This document shows, one piece after another, positions 1-7,143 of a stretch of DNA of 11,976 bases; positions within the stretch are counted from its first letter, which is position 1, and each line of letters begins with the position of its first letter. The translations under genes and the position numbers were made by a program. Under the pieces are notes generated by a model. That model was given only the letters and a program-made list of their open reading frames with translations. It did not search any database and was not told the DNA's origin. The stretch is from Firmicutes bacterium CAG:345 (GTDB lineage: Bacteria > Bacillota_I > Bacilli_A > RFN20 > CAG-288), in contig FR893361.1 in NCBI GenBank assembly GCA_000433315.1, positions 13,676-25,651 on the forward strand, in the 5' to 3' direction.

Positions 1-3
1 TTG

Positions 4-32
4 TTGAAGTTTTTTTTTGTTTTTGATATAAA
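4..32 (+). promoter_or_regulatory. σA-type promoter of the riboswitch-controlled operon
   Basis: TTGAAG at 4-9 is separated by exactly 17 bases, mostly T, from TATAAA at 27-32. Transcription would start near 38-41, right at the 5' edge of the riboswitch aptamer, which is where a riboswitch promoter is expected. The T-rich spacer could be mistaken for a terminator tail, but no stem precedes it in the window. Confidence 0.6.
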
Positions 33-40
33 TGTATTGA

Positions 41-111
41 AAAAGGCAAAACTATCGTAAGATAGCGACGCAAAACTATAGGGTCCTAAAAAAAGGACAG
101 CCAGTTACCAT
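41..111 (+). ncRNA. Class I cyclic-di-GMP riboswitch aptamer (GEMM-I)
   Basis: The conserved blocks appear in order. GGCAAA is at 45-50. A CTATC/GATAG stem at 52-65 is capped by a GTAA tetraloop of the GNRA class. GACGCAAA is at 67-74. A second arm pairs AACT (74-77) with AGTT (103-106), GG (81-82) with CC (101-102), and GTCC (83-86) with GGAC (95-98), leaving the ATA and AG bulges expected of the tetraloop receptor side, and it closes with GTTACC. This matches the family, in which the GNRA loop docks onto the second arm and the ligand sits at the three-way junction. By alignment with the Vibrio Vc2 aptamer from memory, the specificity position is G45, which favours c-di-GMP over cGAMP. P1 is not resolved: its obvious 5' partner would lie upstream of the predicted transcription start. 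Confidence 0.93.
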
Positions 112-122
112 ATTGATTATAT

Positions 123-170
123 TTTTATTCGACTTAGTTTGTATGTAAAAAAATAACCTCACGAAAGAAG
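123..170 (+). promoter_or_regulatory. Candidate expression platform: hairpin covering the ribosome binding site
   Basis: TTCG (128-131) can pair with CGAA (162-165). Past one A-A mismatch the pairing continues between TTTT (123-126) and GAAG (167-170), two of these pairs being G-U. TTA/TAA and TTT/AAA pairs add to the stem inside. This would hide the AAAGAAG that serves the first gene. No intrinsic terminator is visible between aptamer and gene, so control of translation is the simpler model. Which state binds ligand, and whether c-di-GMP turns the genes on or off, cannot be read from the sequence. Confidence 0.4.
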
Positions 171-173
171 TAA

Positions 174-3119
174 ATGATGAAAAAAATTAAACTTATAGGT
201 TCAATTGCTACATTATCATTAACTGTTGTAACTGTTATAACAGCTTCTTTTGCGTGGTTTGAAGCAAAAAAATATGATAAAGATAGTGGTGCTGATGGAC
301 AAATAGGATTAAGAAGTTATTTCTATCAAGGAAGTGGTACTAAAGATGATCCCTATGAAATAGTTATTCCACAACATCTATACAATCTTTCTAGACTTCA
401 AAATTTTGGCTTAATAAAAGATAATAGTTATTTTAGAATAGGACATGATTTTGGAAATGGATATCAATGTTTGGAAACAAAAGATGGTGTTGTTCAAACA
501 GATAGCAAAGTTAATTATCTAGATATGAAATATTTAAGTGATAAAGTATCTTTTATGTCTATAGGTAGTGAAGCTACTCCATTTTCTGGTACTTTTGAAG
601 GAAATAATATACCAGTTTTAAACTTAACAGTTAACTCTTCTTTGGAAGATATGGGATTTTTTGGATATTGTGATTCTGATTCTAATATAAAAGATGTGAT
701 CTTAAGTAAATATACACTTAATTGTGTTGGATATAGTAAAACAGTTAAAAATATTGATGATTTATATACTATTGCCGTTGATAATGCTATGACTAAAAAT
801 ACTGTCTTTGAAAAGGCAGATTTGATTTATTATGATTATCAAAAAAATGTAACAAAATTTAGAGAAGAAAAAATTAATGTCGGAAAAACTTTTAGTGATA
901 TTGAAAATAGCACAACAATTGATGAGGCAAAATATAGTCAGAGTTATTTTGAGCCTTATTTTGATACTAGTGACGATAGATTTGAATATAGTATCAAGGT
1001 TAGTAATGGAGCTCTGAAAGTTTTAGAAGATTATGATTCCAAAACTAAAAAAATAAGAGTTGATTTAGACTTTTTAAATGAAAACAATGATTTTGCCACA
1101 AAAAATTGCGAAATTGATACGCGCATCAGTTTAGTGGCTTCCACAACTTATGATAATAGACAATATTCTAGAGTAATTCAGTCATATCTAGTAAAAATAT
1201 ATTCAAATAGAAATAATTCTACAGGGGAATCTAAAGGTTATACAATGTCTGTATTTACTGATTATGTAGATTCTAAAGAAAATAGCAGTAATTATACTAA
1301 TTATTTTCATGGAAATAATATTGGTTTTTTGGCTGGTCATGTTGATGGAACTATGACTAATAGTTATGTATATGATTCAATGATTAATTTGAATCAAGGC
1401 GATAGTAACGAATTTACGAAAGTTGAAACAGAAACAGAAATTGGTTTAGTCGGTGAAATTGGTGTTAATGTTACTAACAATTTATCCCCAGAATATGGTT
1501 CTGTAGAAAATGGTGAAATTGGTGTTATTAATTTTTCTGGCATTTACTCTTCTATTCGTAGTGATTTTCCTACTAATATTAAACAAACAAGTATTAAGAA
1601 ATCTGATACAACTGGTACAAGTAGATATTATGTTGATTATACAAATTATCTTAACCAAAATACTTATCAACTTTATGCTGAATATTTAAGAACAACTTCA
1701 GCTAGTGCTCCAACCTATATTACTAGATCAGGCCTAAATAGCGAAGGTAGCTTTACTCCAGCAAGTGGATCGGCTGCTAACTCTGTCGATTTCTTTGGTC
1801 AAAAGTTAATTGAAGATACGGCAACTACTGATAGAGGATTAGGTATTTTTAAAGTTGCAACTTCTAATGATCGTTCTAACTTTGATTCTACAACTTATAA
1901 CAAAGATACGTACTTTATTAATGGCTTAGGAACTTCAAGTATCACAAATGGAACGGCTAAAACTGAAATTTATTATACCACCGCTGAAAATGATGCTAAA
2001 GATGGAATAACTAATCCAACATCTTGGTATCCTTCAAATGGTGTTCACCCAGGTGGTGGGGATTATAACTTTGTCGAAAACATGTCTACTATTCCTGATT
2101 ATGCTGACTCAAGTACTTTCACAAGTAAATATGAACAAAGATCTAACTATGTATTTAAGTTAAACTTTGGTAATGACTATTCCAAAGTAGGTAATAATTC
2201 TTATTTCTATAATACTGATAGTAAGTTGCTGCAAGAGTATTTCAAATATAAGTTAATTGATAAGTATGGACAATCCATTGAACCAGGTAATAATAGATTT
2301 GGTCTTATGATTAGAGAAAGTGACTACACTCAACTTTCTTCGCTTTCTTCATACTTAACTATTAGTTCTGATAAGTCGATTACAACTGTTAACGGACAAC
2401 AATATCCAGCTAACTCTATTTTGTTTGAAATTAGTAATAGTAATGGAGCTAACATCAGTGTTATTGCAAGCAGTAATATTGATAATGGATATGTTTCTAT
2501 TTATGGTTATGATTATGATAGCAGTGGTAATTTAAAGTACTTAAATGCTAATGGAAATTTAGATAATACAGCTGTACCTTTATACACAATGTTTGTACCA
2601 AATGATAGCTCTGTTGATACTTTAAAATACTTTAATTACGATTCTAATACTGGAAAAACAGATACTACAGCTGTAGTTGCTAGCGATACAAATTCAAGTA
2701 ATAAATTATTTGCGCATATTTTTAAAGTTCCTAAGGGTAAATACTTTATTGGTTCACCTAGTGGTTCTATTAATATTTACTATATGGCTGTTCAAGGTCA
2801 AACATCTGGTACTATCGATGAAATTAACATTGCTCAAGGTATTAATAGAGTTGCTGGTATCGATTTCTTATTGTGCGACCCAACGGGTGACTTAAAAAAG
2901 TATGCTAAGCTTACATATTCAGCCAAGTTTAATACAAATCCAGGTACTTTAAGAGTTTATTCCAAAGATGAAGTACATTTATATATCAGTTTAACTGTTA
3001 ATGATAGTGAAGTATTAACATTTTTAAATTACACTATGGTATGGAATCAAGGATCAGCTTCTTTCTATCTTAATGGAACTGAGCATACGGATAAGACTTA
3101 TACTTATCCAGAAGTATAG
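174..3119 (+). CDS. Large secreted surface protein with SipW-type 'AWF' signal and GLUG-like beta-helix rungs
   Basis: This is a 981-residue exported protein of unknown precise function. The N-terminus has lysines at 3-6, a hydrophobic segment at about 7-26, then ASFAWF (24-29). That is the short Ala-Trp-Phe tail of signals typically handled by SipW-like signal peptidases, as in TasA and related matrix proteins. Next comes GTKDDPYEI (55-63) with HLYNLSRLQNFG (68-79), then FSGTFEGN (137-144), DMGFFGY (159-165) and NIKDVIL (171-177). This is the GLUG/beta-helix pattern of Bacillota adhesins, and a further rung lies at 382-400 (IGFLAGHVDGTMTNSYVY). The rest is rich in Ser, Thr, Asn, Asp and Tyr, with no enzyme motif recognised. 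No LPXTG motif or C-terminal membrane segment is visible, so attachment is unclear. The start could be 174 or the adjacent ATG at 177; the weak AAAGAAG (164-170) is better spaced for 177. It is the first gene after the c-di-GMP riboswitch. Confidence 0.85.
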   Translation: MMKKIKLIGSIATLSLTVVTVITASFAWFEAKKYDKDSGADGQIGLRSYFYQGSGTKDDPYEIVIPQHLYNLSRLQNFGLIKDNSYFRIGHDFGNGYQCLETKDGVVQTDSKVNYLDMKYLSDKVSFMSIGSEATPFSGTFEGNNIPVLNLTVNSSLEDMGFFGYCDSDSNIKDVILSKYTLNCVGYSKTVKNIDDLYTIAVDNAMTKNTVFEKADLIYYDYQKNVTKFREEKINVGKTFSDIENSTTIDEAKYSQSYFEPYFDTSDDRFEYSIKVSNGALKVLEDYDSKTKKIRVDLDFLNENNDFATKNCEIDTRISLVASTTYDNRQYSRVIQSYLVKIYSNRNNSTGESKGYTMSVFTDYVDSKENSSNYTNYFHGNNIGFLAGHVDGTMTNSYVYDSMINLNQGDSNEFTKVETETEIGLVGEIGVNVTNNLSPEYGSVENGEIGVINFSGIYSSIRSDFPTNIKQTSIKKSDTTGTSRYYVDYTNYLNQNTYQLYAEYLRTTSASAPTYITRSGLNSEGSFTPASGSAANSVDFFGQKLIEDTATTDRGLGIFKVATSNDRSNFDSTTYNKDTYFINGLGTSSITNGTAKTEIYYTTAENDAKDGITNPTSWYPSNGVHPGGGDYNFVENMSTIPDYADSSTFTSKYEQRSNYVFKLNFGNDYSKVGNNSYFYNTDSKLLQEYFKYKLIDKYGQSIEPGNNRFGLMIRESDYTQLSSLSSYLTISSDKSITTVNGQQYPANSILFEISNSNGANISVIASSNIDNGYVSIYGYDYDSSGNLKYLNANGNLDNTAVPLYTMFVPNDSSVDTLKYFNYDSNTGKTDTTAVVASDTNSSNKLFAHIFKVPKGKYFIGSPSGSINIYYMAVQGQTSGTIDEINIAQGINRVAGIDFLLCDPTGDLKKYAKLTYSAKFNTNPGTLRVYSKDEVHLYISLTVNDSEVLTFLNYTMVWNQGSASFYLNGTEHTDKTYTYPEV
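1452..1527 (+). repeat. In-frame 16-base direct repeat
   Basis: GGTGAAATTGGTGTTA occurs at 1452-1467 and again at 1512-1527. The copies are exactly 60 bases (20 codons) apart, both reading Gly-Glu-Ile-Gly-Val. Only the first few residues of the two 20-residue units match. This could be a trace of beta-helix rung duplication rather than a DNA-level element. Confidence 0.6.
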
Positions 3120-3123
3120 GAGG
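3118..3123 (+). promoter_or_regulatory. Strong Shine-Dalgarno overlapping the upstream stop codon
   Basis: A perfect AGGAGG begins inside the TAG stop of the upstream gene and sits 8 bases before the ATG at 3132. The overlap couples the two genes and fixes the second start. It is far stronger than the ribosome binding site of the first gene. Confidence 0.9.
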
Positions 3124-3131
3124 TAAATGAA

Positions 3132-6100
3132 ATGAACAAAATAAAAAAAATATTAACAGTTGTTTTAGTTTTTATAACTTGTTTAATTTCTTTAGCTTCT
3201 GTTGTTAAAAATACATACGCTTCTAATATAGAGAATAATGTTAGTTCTTCGTATAGCTATAGTAATGCTGTAGTTGAAGATAATGGTGTAAGTTATACTT
3301 TATATTATACCAATGAAAATAAGAAAGAAGCTGCTATTTCCTATAATAGTGGTGGTGAGAATACTGTCATTAATGTTCCAGAAGCTTTTACTAGTGTAAA
3401 CGCTACTGGTGGTACTTTAACAACTATAATTACAGCTATATACGAATCTGGTTTTGCTAATTGTACAGCAACTAAAATTAATTTACCTAACACTATTAAG
3501 CAAATTGGCAAACAAGCTTTCTTATCTTGTACGAATTTAGTTACTTTTGCAATTCCATATCAAGTCAAAGTTATTGATGTTGCAACTTTTATGAATTGTA
3601 CAGCTTTAACTGACATTTCTTATATGAATGAAAATGGTGATTCTACTAAGATAAACAATACTATAACAGCTATTAATGAAAATGCTTTTACAGGTTGCCG
3701 TAGACTTTCATCATTTACTATGCCTAATACCTTAACTTATATAGGTAGAAGTGCTTTTAAAGGATGTGTTTATTTAACACGTGTTATTTTACCAAGTGCT
3801 TCTAGCGAATTAGAAGTTGATGACTATGCTTTTGCTAATTGCAACTTGATGATTATGGCTTATGTTCCAAATAATATTAAGAGATTTGGGGAATATGTTT
3901 TTAACGGAAATGTTAGATTAACAATTTATTTGTCACGCTCTACTAATCCTTCAACTAAAGATGGATATACTAGTTCGTGGAACAAAACTTATGTGTCTAC
4001 AGGTAGCAATAGTTACATACCTTATAAATTAAACTATGGTCGTGTTGATTTAACTCCAACCAATAACTTTATTTATAGTATTGCAACAAAACCTATCATG
4101 GATAACTTTGAAGTTTATACTCTAGATGCTAATAAAGATAATAGTGAATATGCTGTTTTAGTTTCTTATTTAGGATCTATGGATTCAAGTGAAGATGAAG
4201 TTAATGATGGAGTATTAACTATTCCTGAATATGTTGTTGATTTTGAAGGTAATAAATATCCTGTTAAAGTTATTGAGGAAGGTTGTTTTAGTGCGACAGC
4301 AACTAATAAAACTGGTACTGATTTAAAGAAAGTATCTTTACCAGAACAATTAGTTAAAATTGGTCGTAAAGCTTTCTTTGAAACTGTTAATTTAGCTGAT
4401 ATCGATTTTTCACGTTGCACTCAACTTAAAGAGATTTCAACTGATGCTTTTAAAACAAATACAAAGGGTAATTTTGCTCTCACTTCTTTAAATTTCCCAG
4501 CGTCATTAGAAATTATAGATGGTTGGGCTTTTGAAAATTTAAAAGCAGTTAAGAGTATTACATTTAATGCTGATAGCAATGGTGTATATCATCTAAAAGC
4601 AATAGGTAATAGTGCATTTAATAATGTTGGATATAATTGCAAAGGAACATTTAATTTAGTATTGCCGCCATCATTAGATGATGAATTTTATAATAGAAAT
4701 ATTTATAATAGAACAGCAGATCAAAATGCATATGGATTCTATTGTGGTAAAGCTATAGAAAGAAGTGCTTTTTCTAATTGCAAAGCTATAAAATCAATTA
4801 CTTTAAATGAATCTCAAAGTGATGTAACATCTATATCTATTGGTTGTTCTGCTTTTTATAAATGTGATAGCATAGTAACGGTTAATTTAAATTCTAATAA
4901 GTTTTATAGAATATATGCAAATGCATTTTATGATGATTGGAGTATAAAACAAATTTATATAAATACTACGTATCTCGAGCAAAAAGGTGAGGAAAATGCT
5001 TGGGGTAAAAATATTTATAACTCTGGGTCATCATCAGTTTTTGGTAACAACTCATATGCAACAGTATATCTTTCTGGATACTATCCAAAGTCTAGTACTA
5101 ATAATGAGCCTCCGTATTATACGTGGGATTCAGAAATTGCTGGTGCAAACTATTCCGAAAACTCATTTACAACAACGTCGTTAAGAAGAGCTACATTGCC
5201 TGTTTATACTAATGTAGGAAAAACTGTTAATGGTAAGACTGGTATGGAAAGAGTCAAAACATATTCTAATCAATATGATTATTTAGAATATTCAGATCAT
5301 ATAGTAATAACAAATGCAATAGAAAAACTACAAAGAGCTGTAATTAACATTCCTGCAACAATTAATGATTTGCCAGTAACTGAAATTGGCCCAAGTGCTT
5401 TTGGTGGTTATCGTTATGTAAATTACATATTATATGATGAAAATACAAAGTTAAAAAAAATAGGCGATTATGCTTTCTTCTGCAGATGGGATGATTATAA
5501 TGATTCATCATTTAATAGATCTATTTATTGCTTTATGCCTGCAACATCTACAACATATAAAACTGATCGTGCGTGTATTATTCCAGGAACAATAACTTCT
5601 ATAGGTGAATATGCATTTATGAACAATTACTTTAATTCAGTTTCAATTCCATCAACAACTACATATATAGGGACTAATGCTTTTAACTCTAATGCAAAGC
5701 GTAATCTTAATAATGGTATAATGTCAACTTTATCATCTATTTCAGTTAATGGAAACAGTGCTTATTTTGCATCAGATGGTGATAATTTATATTCAAAAAA
5801 TTATGATTTTTTATTCTATCATGCCAAAGGTGCAGCAAATAAAGATGTAGTTTTAAATGCAAATACAAAAACAATAGGTTTTGAAGCTTTTAATGGTTCT
5901 GATATAACATCGGTTACTATTAATAGTTCGTTACAAACTATTAATAGTTATGCCTTTAATAGAAACCCAAAACTGACAAGTGTTAAAGGTGACTTAAGTG
6001 GCTTGAAGTATATAAATTACGCATATGCTGAAAATACAACTTCTACTGGTTTGGGTCAAAAACCATATAATGGTAATTTCGATACAGCTTTATATTCATA

Positions 6101-6710
6101 TGGTGCATTTGAAAATTGTTCTGCATTAACCAGTATTAATTTAAAAAGTGCAACTTCATTAGTTGGTATTGGAAATAGAGCCTTTGTTGGATGTAGTAAT
6201 TTGAATGATTATACGGGTGGTAACCAAATAGAAGTTTATACATATGACGGAACAACATTAGTTTTAAAAGAAACAATAAGTAATGGTGTTTTAGATTTAC
6301 GATGTGATAATGGTGGTTCTAAATCAACTGGAAATTTAGTTTCTATTGGAGTAAGTGCATTTGCACAAAATGCAAAAATAAGAAATATTATTCTTCCAAA
6401 TAGTATAAAAACAATTGGTGATGAAGCTTTCTTAACAAATAACTTAGGAACAATTTATTGCGAATGGAAGACTGGTAGTAATACAGCTGGAACTGGTTCT
6501 ATTGGAAGTAAAGCATTTAACTATAATTCAAATAGTGTTCACACATTAGTTTACTTTGTTAATAGTAGAACTGATGTTGATAGTACAAACAATAATATCA
6601 ACTATTGGACTTATTATATTAACGATGATAAGACAGTAGATAGAAATAAAATTGTTACTTTTGGTACTAATGGTGATGTTGCTAAGGCATATATAGCTAA
6701 GTTGTCTTAA
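3132..6710 (+). CDS. Secreted BspA-like leucine-rich-repeat (LRR_5) surface protein
   Basis: This 1192-residue exported protein has a classical signal peptide: lysines at 3-6, a hydrophobic core at about 8-25, and likely cleavage after Thr-Tyr-Ala at residue 30. The remainder is dominated by BspA/TpLRR-type repeats of the form Ile-Gly-x-x-Ala-Phe-x-x-Cys-x-x-Leu followed by Ile-x-(I/L)-Pro. By eye about 25 units are recognisable, from IGKQAF near residue 125 to IGSKAF near the C-terminus. Breaks near residues 260-370 and 650-760 may be spacer domains. Such proteins in Bacteroidota, Treponema and gut Bacillota mediate adhesion to host proteins, matrix or other bacteria; the ligand here is unknown. 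No LPXTG, SLH or C-terminal membrane anchor is visible, so it may be released or bound non-covalently. A cysteine at 17 lies inside the hydrophobic core and does not form a convincing lipobox. The gene shares an operon and the c-di-GMP riboswitch with the upstream AWF-signal protein. Confidence 0.93.
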   Translation: MNKIKKILTVVLVFITCLISLASVVKNTYASNIENNVSSSYSYSNAVVEDNGVSYTLYYTNENKKEAAISYNSGGENTVINVPEAFTSVNATGGTLTTIITAIYESGFANCTATKINLPNTIKQIGKQAFLSCTNLVTFAIPYQVKVIDVATFMNCTALTDISYMNENGDSTKINNTITAINENAFTGCRRLSSFTMPNTLTYIGRSAFKGCVYLTRVILPSASSELEVDDYAFANCNLMIMAYVPNNIKRFGEYVFNGNVRLTIYLSRSTNPSTKDGYTSSWNKTYVSTGSNSYIPYKLNYGRVDLTPTNNFIYSIATKPIMDNFEVYTLDANKDNSEYAVLVSYLGSMDSSEDEVNDGVLTIPEYVVDFEGNKYPVKVIEEGCFSATATNKTGTDLKKVSLPEQLVKIGRKAFFETVNLADIDFSRCTQLKEISTDAFKTNTKGNFALTSLNFPASLEIIDGWAFENLKAVKSITFNADSNGVYHLKAIGNSAFNNVGYNCKGTFNLVLPPSLDDEFYNRNIYNRTADQNAYGFYCGKAIERSAFSNCKAIKSITLNESQSDVTSISIGCSAFYKCDSIVTVNLNSNKFYRIYANAFYDDWSIKQIYINTTYLEQKGEENAWGKNIYNSGSSSVFGNNSYATVYLSGYYPKSSTNNEPPYYTWDSEIAGANYSENSFTTTSLRRATLPVYTNVGKTVNGKTGMERVKTYSNQYDYLEYSDHIVITNAIEKLQRAVINIPATINDLPVTEIGPSAFGGYRYVNYILYDENTKLKKIGDYAFFCRWDDYNDSSFNRSIYCFMPATSTTYKTDRACIIPGTITSIGEYAFMNNYFNSVSIPSTTTYIGTNAFNSNAKRNLNNGIMSTLSSISVNGNSAYFASDGDNLYSKNYDFLFYHAKGAANKDVVLNANTKTIGFEAFNGSDITSVTINSSLQTINSYAFNRNPKLTSVKGDLSGLKYINYAYAENTTSTGLGQKPYNGNFDTALYSYGAFENCSALTSINLKSATSLVGIGNRAFVGCSNLNDYTGGNQIEVYTYDGTTLVLKETISNGVLDLRCDNGGSKSTGNLVSIGVSAFAQNAKIRNIILPNSIKTIGDEAFLTNNLGTIYCEWKTGSNTAGTGSIGSKAFNYNSNSVHTLVYFVNSRTDVDSTNNNINYWTYYINDDKTVDRNKIVTFGTNGDVAKAYIAKLS

Positions 6711-6726
6711 TAATTAGTTTAATTTT

Positions 6727-6759
6727 AAAGGTATTTATAGATTTATAAGTACCTTTTTT
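6727..6759 (+). terminator. Intrinsic terminator of the surface-protein operon
   Basis: AAAGGTA (6727-6733) pairs with TACCTTT (6750-6756), and the stem continues inward as TTTATA (6734-6739) with TATAAG (6744-6749). This gives 13 continuous pairs, one of them G-U, around a GATT loop. A run of six T ends at 6759. It starts 17 bases past the stop codon. Confidence 0.88.
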
Positions 6760-6789
6760 ATATATTAAAAATTCGTATATTTATTTTTG

Positions 6790-6817
6790 TTGACAACTAT
6801 AATCTTAAATATATAAC
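6790..6817 (+). promoter_or_regulatory. Promoter-like element in front of the ABC relic
   Basis: A perfect TTGACA at 6790-6795 is followed after 16 bases by TATAAC at 6812-6817. It points at the decayed ATPase and probably once drove that gene. Nothing intact on the plus strand now lies downstream before the convergent hydrolase gene. Confidence 0.5.
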
Positions 6818-6836
6818 AGTTAGTTGCATTTAACTG
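6817..6836 (+). repeat. Inverted repeat CAGTTA-N8-TAACTG, possible operator
   Basis: A perfect 6-base inverted repeat with an 8-base spacer begins at the last base of the -10 box and covers the expected transcription start. That is a usual place for a dimeric repressor such as a MarR or TetR family member. No regulator gene is nearby, so this is inference from position and symmetry only. Confidence 0.35.
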
Positions 6837-6845
6837 ATTTATTAA

Positions 6846-7140
6846 GAGTCTTTATATCATTATTATAAAGTTACAAAAATTTATGTTGTTGGTGAAATCA
6901 AATACAAGGTTTTAGATGAAGTATCTTTAAAACTAATAGAAAAAGGTAATTTGTCGCTATCTTAGAGTCTTTTGATGCAGATAAATAAACATTATTAAAT
7001 ATATTAGGAGGCTTTGATAATCCTACTAGTGAAAAGATAGTTGTCTATGGAAATGATATATCTAAATATAAAGAAAATGAATTAACTGAATATAGAGCTA
7101 CAAAGGTTGGATTTATTTTTTGGCCTATAACTTAAATAGC
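6846..7140 (+). pseudogene. Relic of a MacB/LolD-type ABC transporter ATP-binding protein gene
   Basis: The frame ending at 6947 reads VTKIY, VVGEIKYKVLDEVSL and IEKG, the standard opening of MacB/LolD-class ATPases. The family next has EFVAIL; here one base, probably the G of the Glu codon, is missing near 6948, and reading resumes at 6950 in the other frame as FVAIL. The Walker A segment (family GPSGAGKST) now reads ESFDADK-stop-T at 6965-6991. The glycines are gone and the serine codon is TAA. Recognisable family sequence returns: TLLNILGGFDNPTS, KIVVYGNDIS, and ELTEYRATKVGFIF to 7120. A further shift follows, with YNL (7126-7134) where the family has QFYNL, and then homology stops at the hydrolase gene. 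No ATG precedes the first homologous codon in frame. The Q-loop region onward, signature, Walker B and permease partner are all absent. The gene cannot make an ATPase. Confidence 0.85.
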
Positions 7141-7143
7141 TTT

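Noticed and set aside
26..122. Extended P1 helix of the riboswitch pairing ATATAA (26-31) with TTATAT (117-122)
   Set aside because: The 5' strand overlaps the -10 box and would not be in the transcript if the predicted promoter is right. It holds only if transcription begins upstream of the window.
1452..1527. Spaced repeats as a CRISPR-like array
   Set aside because: Only two 16-base copies, in frame within a coding region, with no third unit and no cas genes.
1482..1670. Small minus-strand ORF within the first surface-protein gene
   Set aside because: Lies wholly inside a well-supported coding region, has no ribosome binding site and no recognisable motif; antisense shadow.
3180..3182. 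Cysteine 17 of the LRR protein as a lipoprotein acylation site
   Set aside because: It sits in the middle of the hydrophobic core, preceded by Phe-Ile-Thr, which does not fit the lipobox; a standard cleavage after Ala30 is better.
4987..5184. Small plus-strand ORF in another frame of the LRR gene
   Set aside because: The LRR frame continues through it with intact repeat units; the alternative frame has no family resemblance.
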